Notes: generated by a model not told the origin, from the sequence alone. A DNA stretch of 64,000 nucleotides from JAAZIN01 sp964441025 (GCA_964441025.1 CAYTXG010000004.1:60696-124695); one strand, 5' to 3'; shown: positions 34,577-44,852, counted from the stretch's first letter. Translations and numbers: made by a program.

Positions 34577-35371
34577 GTGTTAAAACTGGTAGTGGCTGAT
34601 GACAATCGAGAGTTCAATGGGCTGCTGACTACATTTCTCTCAATGCAGCCCGACTTTGAGATTGTAGGCATCGCCTACAATGGGAAAGAAGTACTGGAAA
34701 TTTTTCAAGACAACCATGTTGATGTCCTCATCCTGGATATAATTATGCCCCATCTGGACGGAATCGGTGTGCTGGAGGCGCTTGAGGAGATGGAGCTGGA
34801 GCACAAGCCGCATGTGATCATGCTCACGGCTTTCGGTCACGAGAGCATCACCAGAAGGGCGATGGAACTGGGCGCCGCTTACTACATCCTGAAACCCTTT
34901 GACATGGAGAGCCTGCCGGACCGGATCCGGCAGTTGAACAGTGCCGGCGCCGCTGTGCGGGAAGGTGAAACATCTGCCCATGCCGCCATGAAAGCAGCTC
35001 CCAGGATACCCCTCAAGGAAGAGGTCACCGAAATCATGCACCAGATCGGCATACCCGCCCATATAAAGGGCTATCTGTACCTGCGCCAGGCCATCATCAT
35101 GGTCGTGGAAGATATTGACCTGCTGGGCTCCATAACGAAGATCCTGTACCCCGAAATAGCCAAATTTTTTGACACCACGCCGAGCCGGGTGGAAAGAGCA
35201 ATCCGCCATGCCATCGAAGTGGCCTGGGCCCGCAACAATATAGATGTGATCAAAAAATTCTTCGGCTATACCATCAAAACGGAAAAGGGTAAGCCCACCA
35301 ATTCGGAGTTTATCGCCATGATGGCCGATCGGCTGCGCCTGCGCAACAAGTCAACAACAGCGCTGAGTTAA
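34577..35371 (+). CDS. spo0A: Sporulation master regulator Spo0A
   Basis: 264 residues. Receiver: [18 protein letters not shown], phospho-Asp in [18 protein letters not shown], late Lys in [11 protein letters not shown]-binding domain: [37 protein letters not shown] and [17 protein letters not shown]. Starts at GTG after AGGAGGG. It is downstream of spoIVB, but this pair is inverted relative to recN and steA. Confidence 0.98.
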   Translation: MLKLVVADDNREFNGLLTTFLSMQPDFEIVGIAYNGKEVLEIFQDNHVDVLILDIIMPHLDGIGVLEALEEMELEHKPHVIMLTAFGHESITRRAMELGAAYYILKPFDMESLPDRIRQLNSAGAAVREGETSAHAAMKAAPRIPLKEEVTEIMHQIGIPAHIKGYLYLRQAIIMVVEDIDLLGSITKILYPEIAKFFDTTPSRVERAIRHAIEVAWARNNIDVIKKFFGYTIKTEKGKPTNSEFIAMMADRLRLRNKSTTALS

Positions 35372-35427
35372 TCCTGGTTGACAGGGGAGTGCGGTAAAAA
35401 AGGCGACAGAAAGAACCGCAGAGTTTA

Positions 35428-35465
35428 CCAACCCAGCCCCGCCCGGTGCCCGGCACGGGGGTTGG
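35428..35465. repeat. Family C palindromic repeat between convergent spo0A and the sigma-54 regulator
   Basis: Arms CCAACCC (35428-35434) and GGGTTGG (35459-35465) around a GGTGCCCGGCAC-type centre, 38 bp in all. It ends 6 bases from the stop of the sigma-54 activator gene. It lies at the right-hand edge of the inverted spoIVB-spo0A block. Confidence 0.65.
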
Positions 35466-35471
35466 GCAGCT

Positions 35472-37610
35472 TTATTTCAGGCCGTGGCGGGCCAGCTTTT
35501 CGTAGAACCAGGAGCGACTCATGCCCAGCAGCCGGGCGGCCCTGCTTCTGTTGCCGCCTGTTCTCTGCAGGGCGCGCAGGAGGGTCTCGCGCTCCAGCGC
35601 CTCCTGCTGCGACCGGTAATCCTTCAGCGATTCCCCCGCGTCCGCCGCAGCGCCTCCTCCCTCCCCCGGCACAGGGGCAGGAGCTGGGCCGGGAGCACCT
35701 CTTCCCCGCCGCAGGTGGGGCGGCAGATCCTCCACCTCGATCACCCTGGCGCCGGTAAAGTTCATGGCCCGCTCCACGGCATTCTCCAGCTCGCGCACAT
35801 TCCCGGGCCAGGTGTATTCCTGGAAAAGCGCCAGGGCTTCCTCCGAAATATCCTGCACCTCCAGGCCGAAGACGGCGTTGTATTTTCGTAGAAAGGCATG
35901 CACCAGGGGCAATATGTCCTCAGGCCGCTCGCGCAGCGGCGGCACGGGCAGCGAGATCACATTGAGCCTGAAGTAGAGATCTTTGCGAAAGGCGCCCCCG
36001 GAGACCTTCTGCTCCAGATCCTGATTTGTCGCCGCAATGACCCGCAGATCCACGCGCCTTGAGCCGGTGCCGCCCACGCGTTCAAAGCTGCGATCCTGCA
36101 GGAAATGCAGCAACTTTGCCTGCAAGGGGAGGGGTAGATCACCGATCTCATCGAGAAAAAGGGTGCCCCCCTGGGCCAGCTCGATGCGCCCGGGTTTGCC
36201 CGACTGCCTGGCCCCGGTAAATGCGCCGGGGGCATAGCCGAACAGCTCGGATTCAATCAGGTTTTCCGGGATAGCGGCGCAGTTTATCTTGACAAAGGGG
36301 CCCTCGCGACGCGGCCCGTCGTAATGAATGGATTGGGCAAATAGCTCTTTGCCCACGCCGCTCTCTCCGTGAACCAGCACTGTGGAGAGGCTTTGCGAGG
36401 CGAGACGGGCCTCCCTCTTGAGGCGCTCCATGACCGGACTGAGCGTAATAATATCATCAAAGCAGTAGGGCCGCTCCCGGTGGCGCTCTTTTTTTAGCTC
36501 GGCCTGGAAGTGGGCCAGTCGGTGATCCATCGCCTCCAGCCGCCGGGCCAGATCCCGCAGTTCATCAACACGGCGAAAGCTGATTTTGCCCACCGCCCCG
36601 ATGATATGCCCTTCGCGAACGATGGGGAGCCGGGAGACGACATAAGGCTTGCCCTCGATAAACTGGATGTCATTCAGCTCGGGGATGCCGGTTTTTACGA
36701 TAACATGAAGCCTGCTGTTCTCAAGAACCTTATCCACCGGGCTGCGCAGCACCTCTTCTTCGCTCAGGCGTACAAAGTCGAGGAAAGAGCGGTTTACCAG
36801 GATAACTGCACCGTTTTCATCGACAACCACAATGGCGTCGTAGCCGATATCGAGAACGGTCTGAAGGGTGCGATTGAGGATCTTCACGCTGTCAAGCTCC
36901 TCGGCAACCTGTTCCAGCTCGGTGACATCCTGGAAGATGGCGATGCCGCCGGTAACGCGCCCGCCGTCGAGAAGGGGGGTCTTGTTGACCACGGTAATGG
37001 CTCCGCCGTATGAGTATTTTGCCCCGATCTCCACCGTCCCTTCTTTCAGCAGCGAGGCCATGCCCAGGCCCGGTAGAAGCTCGTCCAGGTGGCGGCCCGC
37101 GGCGCTCTCCCCGGCCAGCCCGAAGAGCTGGGCGGCGGCGCGGTTGATCAGGTTTATGCGGCAGGAGCAATCCACTGAGATCAGGCCGTTGTGCATGGCC
37201 TGGTACATGGCCCTGAGGCGGGCATTGAGCAGGCGCTCTTCCTTGAAAAGGGAGGTGATCAGCTCCACCTTGGTAAAGAGCCCGGCCACGGAGCCGTCTT
37301 TCTCCACGACAACGCCGGTGCCCACGGGGATGCGGTGCACCGTGTCTATAACCTCGCTGTATGTAAGGTCCACCGGGATCTTGACCACATTGCGGTTGTA
37401 AAACCTGTAGACCGGTTCATCCAGGGTGCTCGCCTTCAGCAAAGCATCGTACAGGTTTGTCTTTGTGAAGATGCCGGCCAGGGTGCCGTCGTCATTCAAA
37501 ACAGGCAGCCCGTCGCGCCTGCTGCTGCGCAGCATGCGCACCGCTCTTTTCAGGGTGTCGCCCGGCTGGAGAATGGCAAAATCGCGGGTCATCATGTCAA
37601 CAAGACGCAT
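35472..37610 (-). CDS. Sigma-54-dependent activator with CBS and PAS domains
   Basis: 712 residues. Two CBS domains (about 1-120), a PAS domain (about 130-245), a second PAS (about 245-350), an AAA+ domain (Walker A GESGVGKELFA, sigma-54 contact loop GAFTGA, Walker B GGTLFLDEIGDL) and a Fis-type helix-turn-helix (GGNRSRAARLLGMSRSWFYE). CBS domains typically bind adenosyl compounds, so energy or AdoMet status could be sensed. GGAGG lies 7 bases before the ATG. It follows recN by 15 bases. Targets unknown. Confidence 0.93.
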   Translation of the reverse strand: MRLVDMMTRDFAILQPGDTLKRAVRMLRSSRRDGLPVLNDDGTLAGIFTKTNLYDALLKASTLDEPVYRFYNRNVVKIPVDLTYSEVIDTVHRIPVGTGVVVEKDGSVAGLFTKVELITSLFKEERLLNARLRAMYQAMHNGLISVDCSCRINLINRAAAQLFGLAGESAAGRHLDELLPGLGMASLLKEGTVEIGAKYSYGGAITVVNKTPLLDGGRVTGGIAIFQDVTELEQVAEELDSVKILNRTLQTVLDIGYDAIVVVDENGAVILVNRSFLDFVRLSEEEVLRSPVDKVLENSRLHVIVKTGIPELNDIQFIEGKPYVVSRLPIVREGHIIGAVGKISFRRVDELRDLARRLEAMDHRLAHFQAELKKERHRERPYCFDDIITLSPVMERLKREARLASQSLSTVLVHGESGVGKELFAQSIHYDGPRREGPFVKINCAAIPENLIESELFGYAPGAFTGARQSGKPGRIELAQGGTLFLDEIGDLPLPLQAKLLHFLQDRSFERVGGTGSRRVDLRVIAATNQDLEQKVSGGAFRKDLYFRLNVISLPVPPLRERPEDILPLVHAFLRKYNAVFGLEVQDISEEALALFQEYTWPGNVRELENAVERAMNFTGARVIEVEDLPPHLRRGRGAPGPAPAPVPGEGGGAAADAGESLKDYRSQQEALERETLLRALQRTGGNRSRAARLLGMSRSWFYEKLARHGLK

Positions 37611-37625
37611 ATTGTTTCCTCCGGG

Positions 37626-39350
37626 TCAGGGATTGGGGTTAGACCGCGCCTCTTTTTTGAAGCGCTCCGCCCGGCCCATGAGGCTCTCCACATGTTCCAG
37701 GCCGGCCCTGTCGATCTCCGCCCCATCGAGCATGCGGGCGATCTCCATGCGCCGCTCAGCCGCATCGAGCTGCGCAGCCCTGGTCAGGGTGCGTTCCCCG
37801 GCAGTCTCCTTGTACAGCCGCACATGAGTGTCGGCCAGGGCGGCAATCTGGGGGCTGTGAGTAACGCAGATGATCTGGTGGTGTGCCGCCAGCAGGGCCA
37901 GCTTTTCGGCCACGGCCTGAATGGCGGCGCCGCCGATGCCGGCGTCAACTTCGTCGAAGATAAGCGTGGGGATACGGTCCTCGCCGGCAAAGATGCTTTT
38001 CAGGGCGAGCATCACCCGCGACATCTCGCCGCCTGAAATGATCTTCGCCAGGGATTTGACCTCTTCGCCGGGATTTGCCGAGAAAAGAAATTCCACCCCA
38101 TCCTTGCCCCGGGGCGTAAAGCCCTCCAGCGGGGTGATCTGCACGGTGAAGCGGGCCCTGGGCATAGCCAGTTCCCTGAGGGCGCCGCCCAGGGGCTGCT
38201 CCAGCGACTCCGCCGCCCCGCTCCGGAGCCCGCTCAGCCGGCGGGAGGCCTCTTCAAGCTGCTCTGCGGCGGCGGCGATCTCCGCTTCAAGCTCCCGGGC
38301 CAGCGCCTCGCTGTTCTGCAGGCGATCCAGCTCCTCCTCCGCCCGGCGGCCGAAGTCAGCCACCTCCTCCAGGGAGGGGCCGTACTTCCTTTTCAGGCCC
38401 TGCAGCTGCTCCAATCGCCGCTGCACGGCGGCCAGCTCGGCGGGATTGTACTCAAAGGCGGCCTGGTAATCGCGGAGCACAAAGGAGGCCTCCTCGACCT
38501 GGGCGGCGGCGCTTTCCAGCAGCCCCACCAGGGGGGTCAGCTTTCCGTCGATCTGCGCCGCCTCCTCAAGCTGCCCCTGCAGAACAGCCAGCACATCAAC
38601 AATGGGAGGCCGGTCGCTGCGCTCGTCACCCCGGTAGATGGCGCCGTAGGCGCTTTCCACCAGTTCACCCAGTTTCTCTGCATGGGCCAGGATCTTCTCC
38701 TCTTTCAGCAGCCTCTCCTCTTCGCCGGGATCTATCTTTGCCGCCGCAATCTCGCTGATCTGAAATGAGAGAACATCCATCCTCCGCTCCCGCTCCGCGC
38801 TGTCCTCCCCCAGTCCGGCAAGCTGCGTCATGAGCCCCTGCCGCCTCTCAAACAGGCTCTCCACAAGGCGGCGAGCCTCTGCGCATTTTTCACCGCCAAA
38901 GGAGTCGAGCAGCTCCCGGTGGTAATCGGGCCGTAAAAGCGACTGGTGCTGGTGCTGCCCGTGCAGGTCGACAAGCAGCTGCCCCAGCTCTTTCAGAAAG
39001 GAGATGGTCGCCGCCCTGCCGTTCACCCGGCCGATGCTGCGGCCGCTGCGCGACATTTCCCGGGTAACAATAAGCGTTTCATCGGGCTCAATGCCCGCTC
39101 CCTTCAGGAGGGCCTCCACTTCCGCCGCAGAGGCGGCGGGACAGGCAAATATACCCTCCACAAAGGCGCTCTCCTCGCCCTGGCGGATCTGCCCCGTATC
39201 GGCGCGCTCGCCCAGAAGCTGGTTGATGGCTCCGATAACAATTGATTTACCCGCCCCCGTCTCCCCGCTGAGAACATTCAGACCCCTGCCGAATTTTAAA
39301 GTGAGATCTTCTATGAGGGCGAACTGCGATACCCTGATCTCCGCGAGCAA
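37626..39350 (-). CDS. recN: DNA repair protein RecN
   Basis: 574 residues, an SMC-like ABC ATPase. Walker A GETGAGKSIVIGAI, signature KIISGGEMSRVMLALK, Walker B TLIFDEVDAGIGG, with long coiled coils between. It acts in double-strand break repair. Neighbours nadK and tlyA match the Firmicutes order; argR/ahrC, usually between tlyA and recN, is missing. Confidence 0.96.
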   Translation of the reverse strand: MLAEIRVSQFALIEDLTLKFGRGLNVLSGETGAGKSIVIGAINQLLGERADTGQIRQGEESAFVEGIFACPAASAAEVEALLKGAGIEPDETLIVTREMSRSGRSIGRVNGRAATISFLKELGQLLVDLHGQHQHQSLLRPDYHRELLDSFGGEKCAEARRLVESLFERRQGLMTQLAGLGEDSAERERRMDVLSFQISEIAAAKIDPGEEERLLKEEKILAHAEKLGELVESAYGAIYRGDERSDRPPIVDVLAVLQGQLEEAAQIDGKLTPLVGLLESAAAQVEEASFVLRDYQAAFEYNPAELAAVQRRLEQLQGLKRKYGPSLEEVADFGRRAEEELDRLQNSEALARELEAEIAAAAEQLEEASRRLSGLRSGAAESLEQPLGGALRELAMPRARFTVQITPLEGFTPRGKDGVEFLFSANPGEEVKSLAKIISGGEMSRVMLALKSIFAGEDRIPTLIFDEVDAGIGGAAIQAVAEKLALLAAHHQIICVTHSPQIAALADTHVRLYKETAGERTLTRAAQLDAAERRMEIARMLDGAEIDRAGLEHVESLMGRAERFKKEARSNPNP

Positions 39351-39387
39351 CTGCTCTCTCCCCCTTCCCTTTCCGTACCGCTCTGAT

Positions 39388-40239
39388 CTAATCTTTTAAT
39401 TTCTGGCGCAGCAGGCGGTAAAAAGAGTTGTCCCCGAAATGTATGAGCTTCACCTTGCACTCCGACTTTTTAACGGCAACTTTATCGCTGTCCTCCAGGT
39501 CAAATCCCACCTGCCCGTCCGCAGTGAGGACCACCTGTGACTGGCGGGAATCGACGCGCATCAAGATCTGCTCCCCTGCGGTGACGATGACGGAGCGGTT
39601 GTTCAGGCTGTGCGGGCAGATGGGGGTAATCACGAGAAGCTCCAGGGAGGGGTTGACAATGGGCCCCCCGGCGGAGAGGGAGTAACCCGTTGAGCCCGTC
39701 GGCGTGGCCACGATAACCCCATCTCCCGAATAGCTCTCCAGGAAATCTTCATTTATAAAGGTGCTCAGCGTGAGGATCCTGGAAAAGGGGCCCCGGGAGA
39801 TCACGATATCATTGAGGGCGGTAAGGTGCCCCAGCAGCTTCTCCTCGCGATATACCGCGGCTTCAAGCATCATCCGCTCCAGGTATTGGTACCGCCCCGC
39901 GATGATATACTGCAGGTAGCGATCCATCTGCTCCACCTCGATCTCGGCCAGAAAGCCCTTGTGGCCCACATTGATCCCCAGTATGGGGACATCCCAGCGG
40001 GCCAGGTCGCGGGCCGCCCGGAGGATGGTCCCGTCGCCCCCGACAACGATGAGCATATCCACCCGGCTGCACCAGTCCTTGAGACCCTCGGCCAGCGAGC
40101 ATGAGTTCTGCCAATCTACCTGCCGGGCGTCGGCGGTGAGCAGCCGGATATCGCGTTCTTCGAAGAAATCGCAGATTCTCTCTACAACGAGTGCTGTATT
40201 TTCTTTTTGCCAGTTCGGGATCAAGCCAATGCCGCGCAT
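39388..40239 (-). CDS. nadK: NAD kinase
   Basis: 283 residues. The GGDGT motif is in MLIVVGGDGTILRAARD and the second motif is GVIVATPTGSTGYSLSAGG. It phosphorylates NAD to NADP. GGAGG lies ahead of the ATG. It precedes recN on the same strand. Confidence 0.96.
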   Translation of the reverse strand: MRGIGLIPNWQKENTALVVERICDFFEERDIRLLTADARQVDWQNSCSLAEGLKDWCSRVDMLIVVGGDGTILRAARDLARWDVPILGINVGHKGFLAEIEVEQMDRYLQYIIAGRYQYLERMMLEAAVYREEKLLGHLTALNDIVISRGPFSRILTLSTFINEDFLESYSGDGVIVATPTGSTGYSLSAGGPIVNPSLELLVITPICPHSLNNRSVIVTAGEQILMRVDSRQSQVVLTADGQVGFDLEDSDKVAVKKSECKVKLIHFGDNSFYRLLRQKLKD

Positions 40240-40250
40240 GGACGCCTCCT

Positions 40251-40790
40251 TTAGAAAATGGAGCCCCTTAACAGATGGCCCAAAAATAGAATGCCGATGA
40301 TGATAAGCAGAATGAGCGCTCCTTTCCAGAGAAGCCGCTCCCTGCCCCCCTGCTCCTCGCTCCGGTAGTCAAAGCGTATTTCTTCCAGCCGCCCCTTCTC
40401 TTCGTGATAGAATATTATTCCATCGGTTTGGAAGAAAAGGGTGTCCAGGAGCAGCTCCCGGCGCAGGCCGGCCCGGTTCAAGGAGCTCTCTCCCGGAGAC
40501 AGCCTGACCAAAAAATGTTCGCCGCCCCTGGAAACAATAAAGCTGCCTTCATAATTGAAGCTCTTTGTTTTGCCGCCCGCCGTCATCGTCACCGGTACCG
40601 CCGGATGGATCTCCTCCAGAAGGCAACCGCTTTCCTGCAATTTATGCCAGGCCTTCTGCTCCCGGCGGGTCAGCGGAACGGCGGGAGGGCGCGACGCTTT
40701 GGAACGGCGCCGTTTTTTCCGGTTGAAAATGTAATAGATCAAATAGCCGCCTGACAGGAGCAGCAGCCAGAGATAATCCTGCCAGCGCAA
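40251..40790 (-). CDS. Hypothetical membrane protein between tlyA and nadK
   Basis: 179 residues with an N-terminal membrane segment (YLWLLLLSGGYLIYYIF), a basic patch (NRKKRRRSK), a soluble middle and a C-terminal membrane segment (LLWKGALILLIIIGILFLGH). No family is recognised. It sits in the tlyA-nadK gap and ends 11 bases before nadK, so it is probably cotranscribed. Confidence 0.7.
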   Translation of the reverse strand: MRWQDYLWLLLLSGGYLIYYIFNRKKRRRSKASRPPAVPLTRREQKAWHKLQESGCLLEEIHPAVPVTMTAGGKTKSFNYEGSFIVSRGGEHFLVRLSPGESSLNRAGLRRELLLDTLFFQTDGIIFYHEEKGRLEEIRFDYRSEEQGGRERLLWKGALILLIIIGILFLGHLLRGSIF

Positions 40791-40859
40791 GCGATCACCA
40801 CCCGGTATTCAGCTATATCTACTATTCGCCGGGCTCATTTCAATTCCTTTTACGCCGGA

Positions 40860-41684
40860 TTATTTTACCAGTTCCCGGTGAGCCGCTTCGACAATGCCGG
40901 AGATTTCAGCCGCTATGCCCGGCAGGCAGCGGCAGGCGCCGGCGCCGCTCTTCAGGTGAAGAAAAAACTCCAGGTTGCCCCTGGGGCCGGGCAGGCGCGA
41001 GAAGGTGAGGGCGGTGGTGCAGTAGCCGTCAGCGCAGGCGAATTCGGCCAGATCGTGCAGCACCGCCCTGTGCAGACGGGGATCGCGAATCACACCCCGG
41101 CCCCTGTCGGCCTCGCTGCGGCCCACCTCAAACTGCGGTTTGACCAGAGCCAGAAGCGCGGGAAGGCCGGCTTCTTTCAAAACCGGCAGCGCCGGCCTGA
41201 GGGAGATGAAAGAGAGATCAATGACCGCCAGGTGGGGCTTGTGGGGGAGATCCTGCGCCCGGAGGCGGCGGATATTGAAACGCTCCATCACCGTTACCTG
41301 CGGGTGGCGCCGCAGCTTCCAGTCAAGCTGGCCGTAGCCCACATCAAGGGCGATGACCCGGGCGGCCCCTCTCTGGAGCAGGCAGTCGGTAAATCCCCCT
41401 GTTGAAGCCCCCACATCAAGAACAGTGAGACCCTTTACCTCCAGCGCCAGGTCATCAAGTGCGCCTGCAAGTTTGACGCCGCCCCGGCTGACATAACGCT
41501 GCTGCGGTTCCAGAAGCGTGATCCGGGCATCGCGCGGGTAGAGCATTCCGGGCTTGGAAGAGATGCGCCCTTCAACAAGAACGCGGCCGGACATGATTTC
41601 GCCCCGGGCGCGGCTGCGGCTCAGCGCCGGGTAGCGCTCGGTGAGCAGAAGGTCGAGCCGCCGGCGATCCTGCTTTTTATTCAA
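40860..41684 (-). CDS. tlyA: TlyA-family rRNA 2'-O-methyltransferase
   Basis: 274 residues. An S4 domain ([20 protein letters not shown]) is followed by an FtsJ-like Rossmann methyltransferase with [20 protein letters not shown] and [15 protein letters not shown]. It methylates ribose in rRNA using AdoMet. The TTG start overlaps the dxs stop (TTGA). Sometimes called YqxC or hemolysin A. Confidence 0.95.
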   Translation of the reverse strand: MNKKQDRRRLDLLLTERYPALSRSRARGEIMSGRVLVEGRISSKPGMLYPRDARITLLEPQQRYVSRGGVKLAGALDDLALEVKGLTVLDVGASTGGFTDCLLQRGAARVIALDVGYGQLDWKLRRHPQVTVMERFNIRRLRAQDLPHKPHLAVIDLSFISLRPALPVLKEAGLPALLALVKPQFEVGRSEADRGRGVIRDPRLHRAVLHDLAEFACADGYCTTALTFSRLPGPRGNLEFFLHLKSGAGACRCLPGIAAEISGIVEAAHRELVK

Positions 41685-43573
41685 AGCACCCTTTGCGGCG
41701 CCCCGCTCCCTGCAAAGGAGAGCGCTTCCCGGAAGATGCCCGCCGCATCAAGGCCGGAGATGGAGAGGAGCAGCTCGCGCGGCCCCTGCTCTACAAAGCG
41801 GTCCTCAATGCCCAGGCGGCGCACCGGCATAGTCAGCCCGCGGCTCGCCAGCAGCTCGAGCACGGCACTGCCGAAGCCGCCGGCCAACGTGTTTTCCTCC
41901 ACCGTTAGCAGGCGGCCGCACCTGCGAGCCCACTCCAGGATGAGCTCTTCATCCAGGGGCTTGATAAACCGGGGATCAATAACCGCCGCATCAATTCCCT
42001 CTTCATATAGTTTCTCCGCCGCCGCCAGGGCCCCGTTGGCGGTTATGCCGGCTGCGGCAATGAGCAGATCCCCGCCTTCCCGCAGCAGTTCGCCTTTGCC
42101 CCAGGGCAGCAGGTGCGGTTCTCCAAGCTCGACCCCCTCGCCCTTGTCCCGCGGGTAGCGCAGCGCCGCAGGCCCGGGGGCGCAGCTCAGCGCGGTGTAA
42201 AGCAAATGCTGCAGTTCATCTTCATTGCGAGGGGCCATAATCGTCATCCGCGGTATGGTGCGCAGAAAGGAGAGATCGAAAATTCCCTGGTGCGTTTCAC
42301 CGTCCTCGCCCACTATGCCGGCCCGATCAACAGCAAAGAGCACCGGCAGGTTCTGCAGGCAGATGTCATGAATAAGCTGATCATAGGCTCTCTGGAGAAA
42401 GGTGGAGTATATAGCCACAACGGGCCTCAGCCCTCCGGCGGCCAGAGCGGCGGCCAGCCCGGCTACATGCTGCTCGGCAATGCCTACATCGTAAAAGCGG
42501 CCGGGATATTTTTCGGCAAAATCGCTCAGCCCTGTACCCACGGCCATTGCCGCCGTGAGCGCGACAATTTTCGGATTTTCTGCAGCTGCTTTGAGCATGG
42601 TCCTGCCGAAAACCTCGGTGTAGGAAGGGCCGCTCTTTTTACTGCGGGGAAGACCGTTTTTCTCGTCAAAGGGGCCGATGCCGTGAAAACGTTCCGGTGC
42701 AGCCTCGGCATAGCGGTAGCCCTTGCCTTTCTCCGTGAGAACATGTACCAGTGTGGGGCCCCGCATTCGCGAAGCCTGCTGAAGCGCCCTTTTCAGGGCG
42801 GCGATATTATGCCCGTCAACAGGGCCGAAATAGGTCAGCCCCAGTTCTTCAAAGATCATCCCCGGGTTGATCAGGTATTTCACCCCCCCCCGGAACCTCT
42901 CGGCAGAGTCAACCATCTTCTTGCCCACAAGAGGAATCCGGTTCAGCGCCTGTTCAAATTCAGCCTTGAGGCGCGAGTACTTGGGATCGGAACGTATTTT
43001 CCCCAGGTAATCCGACATGGCGCCCACATTGGAGCTGATGGACATCTCGTTATCATTGAGGACGACAGTGAGATCAGCCTTAACATGGCCGGCATGGTTC
43101 AGCGCCTCGTAAGCCATCCCCCCGGTAAAGGCGCCGTCGCCGATGACGGCAACCACCTTGTAAGAGCCGCCAAAGAAATCTCGCGCCAGGGCAAGCCCGA
43201 GGGCGGCGGATATGGAAGTGGAGCTGTGTCCTGTTCCAAAGGGGTCGTGTTCGCTCTCCGCCGGTTTGGGGAAACCGCTGATGCCCCGGTAGCGGCGCAG
43301 GGAGGGAAAGGAATCCCAGCGTCCCGTGAGAAGTTTGTGGGGATAGCACTGGTGCCCCACGTCCCAGATGATCCGGTCGCGGGGGCTCTGGAAGGTGCTG
43401 TGCAGGGCCAGGGCAAGTTCAACCACGCCCAGGCTCGGCGCAAGGTGCCCTCCGTTGTCGGCCACTGTCCGGATCATATATTCCCGAATTTCTGAAGCAA
43501 GTTTTTCCAGACCGGCTATTTTAAGATCTTTCAGATCATCGGGCAGCTTCAGCCGGCCGGACAGATTATCCAT
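41681..43573 (-). CDS. dxs: 1-deoxy-D-xylulose-5-phosphate synthase
   Basis: 630 residues, normal length. Thiamine-diphosphate site [20 protein letters not shown] with [11 protein letters not shown], and the transketolase middle domain [18 protein letters not shown]. First enzyme of the methylerythritol phosphate isoprenoid pathway. It follows oapA by about 10 bases and is coupled to tlyA. Confidence 0.98.
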   Translation of the reverse strand: MDNLSGRLKLPDDLKDLKIAGLEKLASEIREYMIRTVADNGGHLAPSLGVVELALALHSTFQSPRDRIIWDVGHQCYPHKLLTGRWDSFPSLRRYRGISGFPKPAESEHDPFGTGHSSTSISAALGLALARDFFGGSYKVVAVIGDGAFTGGMAYEALNHAGHVKADLTVVLNDNEMSISSNVGAMSDYLGKIRSDPKYSRLKAEFEQALNRIPLVGKKMVDSAERFRGGVKYLINPGMIFEELGLTYFGPVDGHNIAALKRALQQASRMRGPTLVHVLTEKGKGYRYAEAAPERFHGIGPFDEKNGLPRSKKSGPSYTEVFGRTMLKAAAENPKIVALTAAMAVGTGLSDFAEKYPGRFYDVGIAEQHVAGLAAALAAGGLRPVVAIYSTFLQRAYDQLIHDICLQNLPVLFAVDRAGIVGEDGETHQGIFDLSFLRTIPRMTIMAPRNEDELQHLLYTALSCAPGPAALRYPRDKGEGVELGEPHLLPWGKGELLREGGDLLIAAAGITANGALAAAEKLYEEGIDAAVIDPRFIKPLDEELILEWARRCGRLLTVEENTLAGGFGSAVLELLASRGLTMPVRRLGIEDRFVEQGPRELLLSISGLDAAGIFREALSFAGSGAPQRVL

Positions 43574-43582
43574 GCTCTTTCT

Positions 43583-44188
43583 TCACCTTCTTTTTTTTCG
43601 AAGCAGGAGCCAGTCCCGCATCCTTTCCAGGCGCAACAGTGTTTTTCCAACAAGCAAGATTATTTCTGTAGAGCGGGTGATAGCCATATTTTTACCCAGC
43701 GCCTTTCCCCCCACCGTCAGGGCGGCTACGAGCGCCGTAAGGACGATGCTCCCGTAAATCTCCACCCGGGCAAGAGTGCCCGCTGTGGCCAGCCGGGAAA
43801 CGATAACCGCCGCCAGCGTGCCGCTGACGATACCGCTGATATCGCCGACAACATCATTGCAAAAGTTGGCCACCCTGTCGGCGTTCCTGACCAGATCCAC
43901 CGCCCGCCGGGCGCCGGTCATCCTGCGGGAAGCCCTGGCATTAAGCGGCGCCTGGTCCGCCGCCGCAGCTGCGGTGCCAATGATGTCAAATGCTATACCC
44001 AGCATGATCACGGCGCCCAGAATCAGAAGGGACAGCAACAGCGAGTAGATGGCATTGAGCAAAAAGCGGGTCACAAAACCGATCATAACAGCCAGAACAA
44101 AAGACCAGAAGGTGATACCGGCTACCCAACGCCCCGAGAGACGGTTACGCTTGCCTTTACCCACCTCATCACCATGCCGCAGCGGCAT
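43583..44188 (-). CDS. oapA: Membrane protein, probable OLE-associated protein OapA
   Basis: 201 residues. Membrane segments include VAGITFWSFVLAVMIGFVTR, LLLSLLILGAVIMLGIAFDI and a C-terminal set (SIVLTALVAALTV). Between them lie FDIIGTAAAAADQAPLNARA, RNADRVANFCNDVVGD and ISGIVSGTLAAVIVSRL, typical of the gene lying between OLE RNA and dxs in Bacillus halodurans-like genomes. Known OapA binds OLE RNA and recruits it to the membrane. Identification rests on location plus overall features. The start is uncertain by about 9 codons. Confidence 0.8.
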   Translation of the reverse strand: MPLRHGDEVGKGKRNRLSGRWVAGITFWSFVLAVMIGFVTRFLLNAIYSLLLSLLILGAVIMLGIAFDIIGTAAAAADQAPLNARASRRMTGARRAVDLVRNADRVANFCNDVVGDISGIVSGTLAAVIVSRLATAGTLARVEIYGSIVLTALVAALTVGGKALGKNMAITRSTEIILLVGKTLLRLERMRDWLLLRKKRR

Positions 44189-44221
44189 CCGGGAGCACCG
44201 GCTGCATTATTTTAGCTTGAG

Positions 44222-44256
44222 CGCCCGGCTGCCGTATATTCCCCGGCAGCCGGGCG
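44222..44256 (-). other. 13-bp perfect hairpin between OLE RNA and oapA
   Basis: CGCCCGGCTGCCG (44222-44234) pairs with CGGCAGCCGGGCG (44244-44256), loop 9 bases. No T-run follows on the minus strand, so it is more likely a processing or stabilising structure at the 3' side of OLE than an intrinsic terminator. Confidence 0.65.
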
Positions 44257-44276
44257 TCCCCGGAAATATAGAAAAA

Positions 44277-44846
44277 ACATAAGTGGTAGCGGAGCCAGGT
44301 AAACTTTGCGGCTTAGGTCCAGCAGGTTTTCCCGAATAATCGCCTTACGTCGCCGGAAAGGCAGTTCCCTTTTCAGATTATTCCCGCCGTGTCGCCACTG
44401 GCGGAACTGGATTGCCACTTAGCTCGCACTTTAATCCCTGGCGCGCCTCTCTTCCGAGAGCAGTCTAGGAGATTTCCTCCCTGGCTCCTGTCCTCCCCTA
44501 GCCTCTTTTGCAGGGTGGGTTTCAGGAATTTTATCTCCTCCCCCCGCCCACACCACTCAAGGCAGGCTACGCTGCACCCAGCTTTCACCGCATGCAGGTT
44601 CATTCCCAAGCAGTAACCGTAGCCGTCAGGCATCCGGCCACCATCATTGGGTCTCCGCGAAGGCAGGGTCAACGCCTACATGCCTTTGTAGATCGCCCCG
44701 TCCTTCTTAACTCCCAGCACCAGCCCCCGACTGGGCGTCAGCAGCCGGCACCAGGAACTTCATCGATGTGCCCTTAACGGATTTTTAGGCCCGTTTTCGA
44801 AGAGGGGGAGCCAACTAGAATACTGCACCACTTATGCTCCTCTTTA
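44277..44846 (-). ncRNA. ole: OLE RNA (ornate, large, extremophilic)
   Basis: About 570 nt with no plausible gene, between a sigma-A promoter and oapA. The ends pair over 11 bp: 5' strand GCATAAGTGGT (44827-44837) with 3' strand ACCACTTATGT (44277-44287), one G-U. Internal marks include a GGAA-capped hairpin (CTCTC/GAGAG, 44447-44460) and the single-stranded-type stretch GGGCCTAAAAATCCGTTAAG. The size, the stem-closed layout and the place beside dxs and ispA match OLE RNA, whose RNP in Bacillus and clostridia supports growth under cold, ethanol or Mg stress. Exact ends are inferred. Confidence 0.88.
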
Positions 44847-44852
44847 GAAAAA

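Noticed and set aside
34477..34671. Minus-strand 64-codon ORF over the spo0A start
   Set aside because: It lies over the sigma-H promoter and the conserved spo0A N-terminus; shadow only.
44222..44256. Intrinsic terminator after OLE
   Set aside because: No T-run on the minus strand after the stem; called an unspecified hairpin instead.
44277..44846. Protein genes in several frames across the OLE region
   Set aside because: Frames of 60-100 codons exist but lack ribosome sites and family features, and the region shows paired ends and a promoter typical of an RNA.
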